Below are positions 17,973 to 26,230 of a DNA stretch of 45,670 bases, piece after piece. The notes under the pieces are model-generated. The model was not told the DNA's origin and did not search any database. It saw nothing but the letters and a program-made list of their open reading frames with translations. The DNA comes from Nostoc sp. B(2019) (lineage in GTDB: Bacteria > Cyanobacteriota > Cyanobacteriia > Cyanobacteriales > Nostocaceae). Within the stretch, counting starts at the first letter, position 1, and every line of letters begins with the position of its first letter. Position numbers and translations under genes: made by a program. The stretch spans positions 193,805 through 239,474 of the forward strand of contig NZ_WVID01000015.1 in assembly GCF_010091925.1 (NCBI RefSeq), written 5' to 3'.

Positions 17973-18376
17973 CCAGTCACGCCTGGGTTTTACGCAATTG
18001 AAAAATAGTTTCATTACCAATGTACTATTGAAGTCAATTCGCGCCTAGGCTTGATGCAATTTAAAATCAGTTTCGCCAACATTGTGCGATCGCAGCCAAT
18101 TCCAGTAAGGTAACTAAAAATATGTATTTGACATTACAAGAATTTCTTTCCCGATGCAGCAGAAATTTTCAGAATAATCTTAACAACAGTTCAGAAATAG
18201 CAAAAACCTCCAACCAAGGTAAAATCATTCTGAATAAACAAAGCCAGAGCAGAAAAGTCAACTTGGCATCAAATATAAACATGATGTACGAACAGTTACG
18301 GTAAAAAATCAAATTCCTGTTATGATACGCGTGTCATTTGTGATTATGGTGTGGTGTGGTGTAAGAGGAGCAATAA
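17973..18376. repeat. Imperfect 43-nt direct repeat next to nadD, in a 404-base gap
   Basis: Segments 17981-18023 and 18043-18085 align without gaps at about 72 percent by eye (12 mismatches in 43). Both start GCCT.GG and contain .GCAATT.AAAA..AGTTTC. A small frame of uncertain reality (18122-18304) occupies the rest of this gap. Confidence 0.5.
18122..18304 (+). CDS. Possible small protein, no family recognised
   Basis: A 60-aa frame starting MYLTLQEFLSRCSRNFQNNL, rich in Asn, Ser, Gln and Lys, with no membrane helix or motif. A TAAGGT stretch about ten bases before the ATG could serve as ribosome site. It stands between nadD and murC in the murC direction. Composition is that of a random AT-rich frame as much as of a small disordered protein. 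I give it less than even odds. Confidence 0.35.
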   Translation: MYLTLQEFLSRCSRNFQNNLNNSSEIAKTSNQGKIILNKQSQSRKVNLASNINMMYEQLR

Positions 18377-19840
18377 ATGAGTAATTCTGTAGATTTTAGT
18401 GGTAGACCATTTCATTTCATTGGGATCGGCGGCATAGGGATGTCTGCTCTGGCATACGTTCTTGCCAAACGCCAATTTCCAGTATCAGGTTCGGATCTTC
18501 GTCCCAACCACATTACGCACAAGTTGGAATCTATCGGAGCTCATATTTTTGGTAGACAAGAGGCAAGCAATCTCGAATTCTTTCGCCCTCAGATATTGAC
18601 TAATGAAGTAGCATTAAACTCACAAGAACAATTGCCTACTCCTACTAAATCAATACTGCCTCAAGTCATTTGTTCAACAGCGATTAACACTAATAATTTA
18701 GAATACAAAGCAGCGTTGGAATTAGGTTGTCCGGTTTTACATCGTTCAGATGTACTAGCAGCCTTGATTGCCGATTACTACAGTATTGCAGTGGCAGGAA
18801 CACACGGCAAAACCACAACCAGTAGCATGATTGGCTACATGCTTCTGCAAGCAGGTTTAGACCCAACGATTTTGGTAGGTGGGGAAGTAAATGCTTGGGA
18901 AGGCAATGCTCGATTGGGGCAAAGTCGATATTTGGTAGCAGAGGCAGATGAATCAGATGGTTCTCTAGTCAAACACGCCCCTGAAATTGGCATTATTACC
19001 AATATTGAACTCGATCATCCTGATCACTACGATACGTTAGAAGAAGTAGTTGACATCTTCCAGACTTTTGCCAAGGGTTGTAAGATATTGATAGGTAGTA
19101 TTGACTGTGCTACAGTACGCGATCGCCTGCAACCAACAATCAGCTACAGCTTACACTCTGATACTGACGCTGACTACACTGTCACCAATGTTGACTATCG
19201 TGCTGATGGCACTACAGCTCTAGTTTGGGAACAAGGCAAAGCTTTGGGCGTGTTGAAATTGCGGCTGCTTAGTCGGCACAATCTCAGTAATGCCCTAGCA
19301 GCGGTAGCTGTTGGCCGAGCCTTGGGCTTAGAATTTGGAGAAATCGCCAAAGGGATTGCTACTTTTGAAGGGGCAAGACGCCGCTTTGAGTTCCGGGGTG
19401 AAGTTGATGGTATTACCTTCATTGATGATTATGCCCATCATCCCAGCGAGATTCGCGCTACTCTCGCCGCAGCACGTTTACAGGCAAGACCAGGACAAAG
19501 AGTTGTTGCCATCTTCCAACCCCATCGCTACAGCCGCACACTTACCTTTTTAGAAGAATTTGCCCAATCTTTTACTCATGCTGATTTAGTTGTACTGACT
19601 GATATTTACAGTGCAGGCGAACCAAATTTAGGGCAAATCAGTGGTGAACAGCTGGCAGCGGAAATTGCCAAGCAGCATTCGCAAGTAGTTTATCAACCAA
19701 CTTTACCCTTAGTGTGCGAATTCTTGTTGCAAACACTGCATCCAGGCGATTTGGCACTTTTTCTAGGAGCTGGGAACTTAAATCAGGTGATTCCCGAAGT
19801 AATCACAACACTTTGTGAGCCGGCTAAAGCCACATCCTAA
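18377..19840 (+). CDS. murC: UDP-N-acetylmuramate--L-alanine ligase
   Basis: Adds the first amino acid of the peptidoglycan stem peptide, using ATP, in the cytoplasm. The 487-aa protein has the Rossmann domain (FHFIGIGGIGMSALAYVL), the ATP P-loop GTHGKTTTSSM, the central EADESDGSLV and NIELDHPDHYD motifs, and the C-terminal DDYAHHPSEIRATLAAAR and FQPHRYSRT. A GAGGAG ribosome site lies nine bases before the ATG. murB follows after a 114-bp gap, together a small cell-wall operon. Confidence 0.97.
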   Translation: MSNSVDFSGRPFHFIGIGGIGMSALAYVLAKRQFPVSGSDLRPNHITHKLESIGAHIFGRQEASNLEFFRPQILTNEVALNSQEQLPTPTKSILPQVICSTAINTNNLEYKAALELGCPVLHRSDVLAALIADYYSIAVAGTHGKTTTSSMIGYMLLQAGLDPTILVGGEVNAWEGNARLGQSRYLVAEADESDGSLVKHAPEIGIITNIELDHPDHYDTLEEVVDIFQTFAKGCKILIGSIDCATVRDRLQPTISYSLHSDTDADYTVTNVDYRADGTTALVWEQGKALGVLKLRLLSRHNLSNALAAVAVGRALGLEFGEIAKGIATFEGARRRFEFRGEVDGITFIDDYAHHPSEIRATLAAARLQARPGQRVVAIFQPHRYSRTLTFLEEFAQSFTHADLVVLTDIYSAGEPNLGQISGEQLAAEIAKQHSQVVYQPTLPLVCEFLLQTLHPGDLALFLGAGNLNQVIPEVITTLCEPAKATS

Positions 19841-19954
19841 GTTACGAGGTCTGATTTCTAAGCAAAGCACCCGTCTACCAACGATTCCATTGGTTTATGC
19901 TATTGCCGTATTATTACGGTAAAAAATGTAAAAATTTTACCTATTAAAGTAAAG

Positions 19955-20941
19955 ATGACAATTTCCCAGGCAGCTGGAAACGTCTGCACACCTTCTGCTT
20001 TGAATACAAAGAAACAGGAAACAACTAATTCAGTCAATAGTGAGGTAATTTATTTACCTGGTACTGATTGTGCGATCAAGTCCCAGGCTTACTTGTCAGC
20101 GTTTACTTCCTATAGAGTTGGGGGAGCAGCCCAATGGTACGTTGCTCCCCGAAACTTAGAAGCGCTACAGGCAAGTCTCAACTACGCAAAAGAACATGAT
20201 TTAACAGTAACAGTACTGGGAGCAGGTTCTAACTTGTTAGTAAGCGATCGCGGTATACCAGGCTTAGTCATTGCTACTCGTCATCTCCGTTACAGCTACT
20301 TTGACTCCAAGACAGGTCAATTAACCGTTGCCTCTGGAGAATCAATTCCCAGCTTGGCATGGCAGGTAGCAGAACTAGGGTGGCAGGGATTGGAGTGGGC
20401 TGTTGGTATCCCTGGAACTGTTGGGGGCGCTGTTGTCATGAATGCAGGGGCACATAGTAACTGTATCGCAGATATGTTAGTTAGCGCCCAAGTACTTTCG
20501 CCCGATGGTACAGTAGGAACTCTTACATCTGAACAGCTAGGTTATAGCTACCGAACTTCATTATTACAAGGTGGCGATCGCATAGTCACTCAAGCCACAC
20601 TCCAACTTGAGCCAGGTGCAGATCCAGCACAAGTTGTAGCCATTACCAAGCAGCACAAAAAGCATCGCTTGACCACCCAGCCCTACAACTTCCCTAGTTG
20701 TGGCAGTGTGTTCCGCAATCCCAAACCTTACACCGCTGGATGGTTAATCGAACAAACTGGTCTAAAAGGTTACCAAATTGGTGGAGCACAAGTAGCACAA
20801 CTCCACGCTAATTTTATTGTCAACCGTGGTGGGGCAAAGGCTAATGATGTCTTTTGTCTTATTCGTCATATCCAACAACAAGTTCAAGAACGTTGGTCTA
20901 TTTGGTTAGAGCCAGAAGTCAAAATGATCGGAGAGTTTTAA
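19955..20941 (+). CDS. murB: UDP-N-acetylenolpyruvoylglucosamine reductase
   Basis: NADPH/FAD reductase that makes UDP-MurNAc for peptidoglycan. The 328-aa protein has an N-terminal extension of about 40 residues, then [62 protein letters not shown] and the C-terminal SCGSVFRNP (catalytic serine) and [15 protein letters not shown]. It lacks the extra loop of the type I enzyme, so it is the type II (IIa) form. The preceding gap holds short hairpins (CCGTA/TACGG at about 19905-19918). Confidence 0.95.
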   Translation: MTISQAAGNVCTPSALNTKKQETTNSVNSEVIYLPGTDCAIKSQAYLSAFTSYRVGGAAQWYVAPRNLEALQASLNYAKEHDLTVTVLGAGSNLLVSDRGIPGLVIATRHLRYSYFDSKTGQLTVASGESIPSLAWQVAELGWQGLEWAVGIPGTVGGAVVMNAGAHSNCIADMLVSAQVLSPDGTVGTLTSEQLGYSYRTSLLQGGDRIVTQATLQLEPGADPAQVVAITKQHKKHRLTTQPYNFPSCGSVFRNPKPYTAGWLIEQTGLKGYQIGGAQVAQLHANFIVNRGGAKANDVFCLIRHIQQQVQERWSIWLEPEVKMIGEF

Positions 20942-21334
20942 AGTGCTTGTTGAAACTTGCAATCAAACGGATGGGGACTGAAGAAGCAGGGGAGCCAGCG
21001 CTGTGCAAACAGAAGTCGGAGTGATGGCTATGCTTTCCTTTAAGAGTGAACAGAACAATCAGAGTTCCCCGGCTTATTCGCTCTAAGAGTTCCCGTTTTT
21101 TTAGCAAGTGGTGTGCAATTAACTGCGTAGTTAGATAGTAAAGAAGATGAGGGTAGAGGGAAAAGACTTACTACAACTTCCCCTCTGCTTTCCTTCTTCT
21201 TTTCCTAATGTCCAATGCCCAATGCCCCATGCCTTATGCCCAGCATTAATTATTGGTAAAAAAAGAGGCAAATTGCCCACCGCATCTATAATTGAATTTG
21301 ATTTGTTATTCAACGCACACGCGAACAATCAATT
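20942..21334. repeat. Intergenic region with degenerate element C and a heptamer array
   Basis: Element C (about 20991-21117) starts GGGGAGCCAGCG and ends TTAGCAAGTGGTGTGCAA, a diverged version of the element ends seen at 13394 and 21703. Inside, TAAGAGTGAA and TTCGCTCTAAGAG recall the AAGAGCG/CGCTCTT stem of element B. Farther on, 21207-21241 is a five-unit heptamer array (AATGTCC, AATGCCC twice, CATGCCT, TATGCCC). No gene is seen; small frames on both strands here are repeat-derived. Confidence 0.6.
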
Positions 21335-21682
21335 ATGACAGGAAAAGGACAGGGATTCGGCTTTGGCTTAGGAAAAATGAAAGAATTAGCCGAGGCTTTT
21401 AAAAAAGCACAGCAAGTTCAAGAAGGTGCAAAGCGACTCCAAGAAGAATTGGAGCAAATGGAGATTCAAGGAGAGTCTGGCGGTGGTCTGGTTAAGGTAA
21501 TTGTCAGTGGCAACCAAGAACCTAAGCGAGTGGAAATTTCCCCAGATGCTTTAGGAGAAGGTGCAGAAGTACTTTCTGATCTTGTGGCAGTGGCAATGAA
21601 AGACGCCTATAACAAATCCACAGCGACAATGAGGGAACGTATGGAAGATTTGACAAGTGGACTGGAACTTCCTGGATTTTAG
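21335..21682 (+). CDS. YbaB/EbfC family nucleoid-associated protein
   Basis: A small DNA-binding protein, 115 aa, thought to bind DNA as a dimer and influence nucleoid organisation and gene expression. After a short Gly-rich start it shows the long helix [20 protein letters not shown], then the beta hairpin [21 protein letters not shown] and the helix [16 protein letters not shown]. This is the typical length. It is preceded by repeat DNA and followed 20 bases later by element D. Confidence 0.92.
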   Translation: MTGKGQGFGFGLGKMKELAEAFKKAQQVQEGAKRLQEELEQMEIQGESGGGLVKVIVSGNQEPKRVEISPDALGEGAEVLSDLVAVAMKDAYNKSTATMRERMEDLTSGLELPGF

Positions 21683-21702
21683 TTGTTAGTCATTGGTCAT
21701 TA

Positions 21703-21751
21703 GGAGCCAGTGCGTTGCGGGGGTTCCCCCCGTTATAGCAACTGGCGTTCA
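21703..21751. repeat. Intergenic element D (49 bp), minimal form
   Basis: GGAGCCAGTGCGTTG at the left and GCAACTGGCGTTCA at the right, with GCCAGT/ACTGGC as complementary ends. The interior is only a CGGGGG/CCCCCG hairpin (21718-21732). Both flanks are heptamer-like: GTCATTGGTCATTA before it; GGTCAATA, GGACAAATGACAAATGACTAAGGACAAA-type units to about 21808 after it. It is the shortest member of the family in this window. Confidence 0.85.
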
Positions 21752-21817
21752 TTAGCCCTTGGTCAATAACTATGGACAAATGACAAATGACTAAGGACAA
21801 AGGACAATCAAATATTT

Positions 21818-22303
21818 ATGCATTATAAGCTGCTGTTTGTCTGCTTAGGTAATATCTGCCGATCGCCATCGGCAGAAAACATTATGGTTTACTTAATTGA
21901 GCAGGCTGGCTTGAGCGATGGCATCTTTTGCGACTCCGCTGGTACCTCTAGTTACCATATTGGTAGTCCACCTGACCAACGCATGAGTGCTGCGGCTGCT
22001 ACAAAGCTTTTAATTAAACTGCGTGGTCGAGCACGCCAGTTTAAAGAATCGGACTTTCAAGATTTTGATTTAATTTTGGCTATGGATCGAGAGAATTATC
22101 GGGATATCCTCTCTATTGATCAAACTGGGCAGTATCACCACAAAGTGCGTTTGATGTGCGATTTTTGCTCTCGACACACTCTCAAGGAAGTTCCAGATCC
22201 TTATTACGGTGGTCTAGAAGGATTTAATCAGGTGATAGACCTACTTGTCGATGCTTGTGAAGGTCTGCTCACATACGTTACTAGCCAGCAATCAATACAG
22301 TAA
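21818..22303 (+). CDS. Low-molecular-weight protein-tyrosine phosphatase
   Basis: A 161-aa enzyme with the P-loop CLGNICRSPSAENIM near the N-terminus (CX5RS) and the general acid in DPYYGG (about residue 128). DLILAMDRENYRDIL is also characteristic. In other bacteria such proteins dephosphorylate tyrosine kinases that control exopolysaccharide export, or arsenate. A Wzc-like protein is encoded at 33609, but the two are not linked in an operon, so that pairing is only a possibility. A convergent terminator lies at 22314. Confidence 0.93.
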   Translation: MHYKLLFVCLGNICRSPSAENIMVYLIEQAGLSDGIFCDSAGTSSYHIGSPPDQRMSAAAATKLLIKLRGRARQFKESDFQDFDLILAMDRENYRDILSIDQTGQYHHKVRLMCDFCSRHTLKEVPDPYYGGLEGFNQVIDLLVDACEGLLTYVTSQQSIQ

Positions 22304-22313
22304 TGTAGAAAGT

Positions 22314-22353
22314 ATAGAAGCCAGGACTTTAAGGCTCCTGACTTCTATTTTTA
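22314..22353. terminator. Bidirectional terminator between phosphatase and response regulator genes
   Basis: ATAGAAGCCAGGA (22314-22326) pairs with TCCTGACTTCTAT (22336-22348) with one mismatch, then a T-run on the plus strand. The response regulator stop codon overlaps the T-run. Confidence 0.75.
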
Positions 22354-23034
22354 TTCCACCAAACCATGCTTAATTGCAAAACGCACTAACTCTGCTCTGT
22401 TGCTAGTTGAGGTTTTTCTCAATAAACTGCTAACGTACTTTTCCACAGTTCGAGGACTAAGGTGTAACTGATGGCCCATGTCGGCATTAGAAAGACCATG
22501 AGTCAATAGCTCTAAAACTTCCTGTTCTCTATGAGTTAGGGCTGAGAACAGTTGGGATTGCTGAATCTGAGTGAACAGAGAATTATGGGCGTCTACTGCT
22601 TTTGTTGGAGCAGAAATACCCAAATTCTCTTTATGAGAAAAGCGGTACTCCGATTGAATGATTTGCGATCGCTCTAAAAGATTGCGAATTGCTGCTGCTA
22701 ACTCTTCTAGTTCAAAAGGCTTGGGCAAATATAAATCACACCCTGACTGATAGCCCAGAATTCTTTCTTGGGTTTTAGTTCGTGCTGTTAACAAAATTAC
22801 AGGCAATAAACGGAACGCTGGTTTTTGACGCACTTGTCGCACTAGTTCATAGCCGTTCATCCGTGGCATGACAATATCCGTAACAATCAAATCAGGATGG
22901 TACTCGTCCACCATCGCCAAAGCCTCTTGACCGTCATTAGCCATGATTACCGAGTAGCCAGACAGTTCAAGATAATCGCTAATAGACAGACGAGTGCCCA
23001 GGTCGTCATCCACTACAAGGATCGTCAAGGGCAT
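22351..23034 (-). CDS. Response regulator, receiver plus LuxR/NarL helix-turn-helix (Ycf29-like)
   Basis: A 227-aa two-component regulator. The receiver domain (about 1-120) has acidic residues D9/D10, phospho-acceptor D53 (VTDIVMPRMNG), T83 and K105 (LPKPFE). The output domain (about 160-227) shows LTHREQEVLELLTHGLSNAD and LSPRTVEKYVSSLLRK. I start it at 23034 (MPLTILVVDDD); the frame continues to 23106 without conservation. This type is carried as ycf29 in red-algal plastids; partner kinase and targets are not evident. No kinase is adjacent. Confidence 0.9.
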   Translation of the reverse strand: MPLTILVVDDDLGTRLSISDYLELSGYSVIMANDGQEALAMVDEYHPDLIVTDIVMPRMNGYELVRQVRQKPAFRLLPVILLTARTKTQERILGYQSGCDLYLPKPFELEELAAAIRNLLERSQIIQSEYRFSHKENLGISAPTKAVDAHNSLFTQIQQSQLFSALTHREQEVLELLTHGLSNADMGHQLHLSPRTVEKYVSSLLRKTSTSNRAELVRFAIKHGLVE

Positions 23035-23621
23035 GGACAGTAGACCCCTAGCATTTTTTTTAGTAAGAAATTTGCTTTTATGAGCACTATCAATGAACAC
23101 AGGCAAATATTAGTGTTCTTATGTTTCATACTATGACAGGATTACCAGCTAATAACTGTCTTAGGGTCAATTTATAAAGAAAATCTTAAATCATTAAGAA
23201 GTGTTAACGAAGTTTAACCCACTTCAGCTTTATAGGCTTAGAAGAAATCAACAGCTTTACAATTCGTAACAAATTACCAAAAAGCTAGAGTAAATACTCA
23301 CCATAATATAAATTAATATTGACTTATAACAATAATTTCCTAGAAACTAAGTAAGTAAACACAAATAAGCCTATACACAAAGTTATTACCGTCAATAGTG
23401 TTTACTTGTTTTTGGCAACACTTAACTGACAAACTAAATGATTATGTTTACAGACTCTAAATGACTTGAAGTTACTGAAAAACTTTAAATTTAAACTTAG
23501 AAAAGCTAAATTAGTGATATACAGTTCAGCATTTATAGTAGTTTAATCTCCCCTCAAAAATTCACAAAGTCAATCCAAACCATTTTTTAGGTACATTTAA
23601 CGCATCCAAAATTATCAATCA
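23035..23621. other. 587-base AT-rich divergent intergenic region
   Basis: Lies between the divergent response regulator and smpB genes. No reading frame, no RNA gene and no strong hairpin was recognised. It is clearly richer in A and T than the flanking genes and probably holds both promoters. Confidence 0.5.
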
Positions 23622-24089
23622 ATGAGTGAAAAGAGCGAAGGTTACAAAGTTATTAGCGACAACCGTCAAGTCCGTTATTTGTATGAAATATTGGAAACCT
23701 ACGAAGCTGGAATTCAGTTGACAGGAACCGAAGTCAAATCGATTCGGGCGGGTAGAGTCAATCTTCAAGATGGCTATGCTTTACTTCGCAATGGCGAAGC
23801 CTGGTTGATCAACGTGCATATCTCTCCTTACACTGCCAGTGGACAATATTTTAATCATGAACCGCGGCGTACACGCAAGCTGCTGCTACATCGCCAAGAA
23901 CTCCGCAAGCTAATTGGCAAAGTCGAACAGCAAGGTTTAACTTTAGTCCCTTTGAAAATGTATCTTAAAAGAGGCTGGGTGAAAATCAGTATAGCTCTTG
24001 GCAAAGGTAAAAAGCTCCACGACAAACGAGAAGACCTGAAAAGACGCCAAGACCAGCGCGATATTCAGAGGGCAATGAAAAATTATTGA
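23622..24089 (+). CDS. smpB: SsrA-binding protein
   Basis: Delivers tmRNA to stalled ribosomes in trans-translation. The 155-aa protein has the beta-barrel signature YEAGIQLTGTEVKSIRAGRV NLQDGYALL, the HISPY and FNHEPRRTRKLLLHRQE segments and the basic C-terminal tail GKGKKLHDKREDLKRRQD that becomes helical on the ribosome. Complete length. The tmRNA gene itself (ssrA) is not recognised in this window. Confidence 0.96.
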   Translation: MSEKSEGYKVISDNRQVRYLYEILETYEAGIQLTGTEVKSIRAGRVNLQDGYALLRNGEAWLINVHISPYTASGQYFNHEPRRTRKLLLHRQELRKLIGKVEQQGLTLVPLKMYLKRGWVKISIALGKGKKLHDKREDLKRRQDQRDIQRAMKNY

Positions 24090-24263
24090 GTGTGAGTATT
24101 GCCATACTACACTAGGGTGAGAAATGGATTGTAGTAGAAAGCGTGTTGTATGTCCTCAGCGTGAGTTGACAAAATGCCCAGTTTATAGCCACAGGTTGAT
24201 TTTACTAACTTTTAAACTCGATACAGTTGTGAATAACTTCGGATGGCATGAGGAACTTTCACG

Positions 24264-24542
24264 ATGAAACGCAATTTCACCAAAGCTGTTGGCGCGGGCG
24301 TGCTCACCTTGAGTATGGGAATTATGCCCTTAACTCTACCTGCACAAGCCCAAACAACTACTGACCCCGGAGTCAATACAGCCCCCAGGACAATAACTTA
24401 TGAGCGCAATGATTTTGATTGGGGTTGGCTGGGATTAATTGGTCTATTAGGTCTAGCTGGTTTAGCAGGTAGAAAGCGTGATGACGAACCAACACGTTAT
24501 CGTGACCCCAATACCCCTGGGGCTACTACCTACAGAGACTAG
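24264..24542 (+). CDS. WGxxGxxG-type small exported membrane protein
   Basis: A 92-aa protein with a signal peptide (MKRNFTKAVGAGVLTLSMGI up to about AQAQ at residue 30), a short spacer and the DFDWGWLGLIGLLGLAGLAG hydrophobic segment followed by RKR. This is the WGxxGxxG domain of small cyanobacterial/actinobacterial surface proteins of unknown role. Unlike a minimal C-terminal sorting tail, it continues for about 20 polar residues (DDEPTRYRDPNTPGATTYRD) after the basic cluster. It may be membrane-bound at the periplasmic face. It is followed by a strong terminator. Confidence 0.8.
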   Translation: MKRNFTKAVGAGVLTLSMGIMPLTLPAQAQTTTDPGVNTAPRTITYERNDFDWGWLGLIGLLGLAGLAGRKRDDEPTRYRDPNTPGATTYRD

Positions 24543-24560
24543 ACAATTAAAAATTCAAAA

Positions 24561-24607
24561 ACAGTCAATAGTTCAGTCATTTTTTACTGACTATTGACTG
24601 TTTTTTA
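24561..24607. terminator. Strong hairpin terminator
   Basis: ACAGTCAATAGTTCAGT (24561-24577) pairs with ACTGACTATTGACTGT (24586-24601), with one bulged base, followed by TTTTTT. It separates the convergent WGxxGxxG gene and the IctB-like gene and can serve both; the loop strand also holds a T-run. Confidence 0.85.
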
Positions 24608-24624
24608 TTTGATACTGCTACTTC

Positions 24625-26052
24625 TCAGGTAGGTGAATTTAGTTCTTGAGTACGGTTTTGAGCTAAAGGTGTCCAATAGCTAGCAATTAAGGCAACCATT
24701 AGCCACCAAAGGGTATTAACTTCAGGACGGAACCAGATAGTATCTACCATTCCATGAGTCAGCATACCCAGCAAAGTGGCGATCGCTCCAATCAACCAAA
24801 ATCCCTCAACACTTCTCAATTGTCGCAATCGTCTCACTTGCATCAATCCTGTATTAAAGGTAACAATTATTAACCAGAGAAAGCAGGTTAAACCAATGAA
24901 GCCAGTTTCTACAGCTACCTCTAACAAAATCGAATAGGCACTCAAAGCAGTATAACGAGGGCGTTGGTAGAGGGGATAAATCTTGTTAAAAGAGTTGTGT
25001 CCGGGGCCAATACCGATAATTGGGCGATCGCGAATCATCTCAAATACAGCATCCCATACATTCCTGCGAAAATTATTACTGCTATCTTTGCGATCGGCAA
25101 AAATGCTGAACACCCGCAGACGTAATGGCTCTATAAAGAGCACCGCCAGCACCAATACCCCAATCAAACCCCCCAAGACAATTGGCAGCGACCAAGTACG
25201 CCAAAAAGGGGGCATTTCTATACTTCTCCAATAAACTAGCAATGCCATCACACTTAAAACTGCCGCGACTAGTCCAATCCAGCCGCCACGACTAAAAGTC
25301 AAAACCAGGCAGGCAGTATTGACAATCACCATAGTTAATGCTAGCGCTTTTTTAATCCAGCTTTGCCATGCAAAAACTGCTACTAAGCTAAAAACTACTG
25401 CTGGCAGGAGATATCCAGCTAATAAGTTGGGATTTCCCAAATAACTATAGACTCTTGTAGTTTTAGACAGGGGAGATTCTGGGTCAACCCAAGTTGCTAG
25501 TGCTGTAGCTCCAAAAAACCATTGCCGTAGTCCATATACGCTGACAATGAGCGATATATGTAAGTAAAGGATGATTAGCCAAGAACGCAGCCGAGGCAGC
25601 CTCAGTACCCTAGCACAAAGAGCAAATAGCAGTAAATACAGCGTCAACGTTGCCAAATCGCTAAGCGCCGCCCTTTTCACTGGTGATAACGCTGTTGCTA
25701 CTACGGCAATCACCCAGTAGAGCAATACCAGCAGGTGAATAGGCGTAACTGACGTGGTATTTGCTGGTGTTGCCTCATCAGATAAAGTCAATAAAAGCCA
25801 AAATCCAACACAAGCCACCAGCAACAAACCCACTAAGGTGCTTGAAACAAAAGGTGCAAGGGCATACACCAAGCTGAGTAAGGCAGCCGCAATTGTTTCT
25901 CCCCACTGTATCAAGACGCTGGTTTGCCGCCAGGAACGCAACAGTCCTACTAGAGAACGGTGCAGGTAACTGGTAGCAAGATATTCTTTAATCGGTAAAG
26001 ATGATAAAGTAAATCGTTGCCAGACTAAATTCATAAAAAACGATGTGATCAA
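24625..26052 (-). CDS. IctB-like O-antigen ligase family membrane protein
   Basis: A 475-aa protein with about ten to twelve membrane segments and the Wzy_C/O-antigen ligase region (VLTFSRGGWIGLVAAVL, then GIGPGHNSFNKIYPLYQRPR). Proteins of this type were named IctB for a supposed role in inorganic carbon accumulation, but their domain is that of WaaL/Wzy glycan ligases and polymerases. An envelope-glycan role is therefore equally likely. The N-terminus (LVWQRFTLSSLPIKEYLATSY) matches the cyanobacterial group. It is a single gene with no obvious operon. Confidence 0.85.
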   Translation of the reverse strand: MITSFFMNLVWQRFTLSSLPIKEYLATSYLHRSLVGLLRSWRQTSVLIQWGETIAAALLSLVYALAPFVSSTLVGLLLVACVGFWLLLTLSDEATPANTTSVTPIHLLVLLYWVIAVVATALSPVKRAALSDLATLTLYLLLFALCARVLRLPRLRSWLIILYLHISLIVSVYGLRQWFFGATALATWVDPESPLSKTTRVYSYLGNPNLLAGYLLPAVVFSLVAVFAWQSWIKKALALTMVIVNTACLVLTFSRGGWIGLVAAVLSVMALLVYWRSIEMPPFWRTWSLPIVLGGLIGVLVLAVLFIEPLRLRVFSIFADRKDSSNNFRRNVWDAVFEMIRDRPIIGIGPGHNSFNKIYPLYQRPRYTALSAYSILLEVAVETGFIGLTCFLWLIIVTFNTGLMQVRRLRQLRSVEGFWLIGAIATLLGMLTHGMVDTIWFRPEVNTLWWLMVALIASYWTPLAQNRTQELNSPT

Positions 26053-26230
26053 TTAGCATGTCGCCACAGAACTTGGACTTAATCATAATGCGGGTAGCTA
26101 TAAAAAGGTAATAATGTAGATTGCAAATTGGTAATTTGTGATGGCACTCTTGTTAGTAGCCCTCAGCTATTACCTATAATCTCAAAGCATTGCAGGCATT
26201 ACTAATTGAAGACAGCTATCGGGTTTGTCA

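Noticed and set aside
21131-21338. Small frames on both strands before ybaB
   Set aside because: They translate the AATGCCC heptamer array (Pro/Cys/Met or Gly/His/Trp periodic products).
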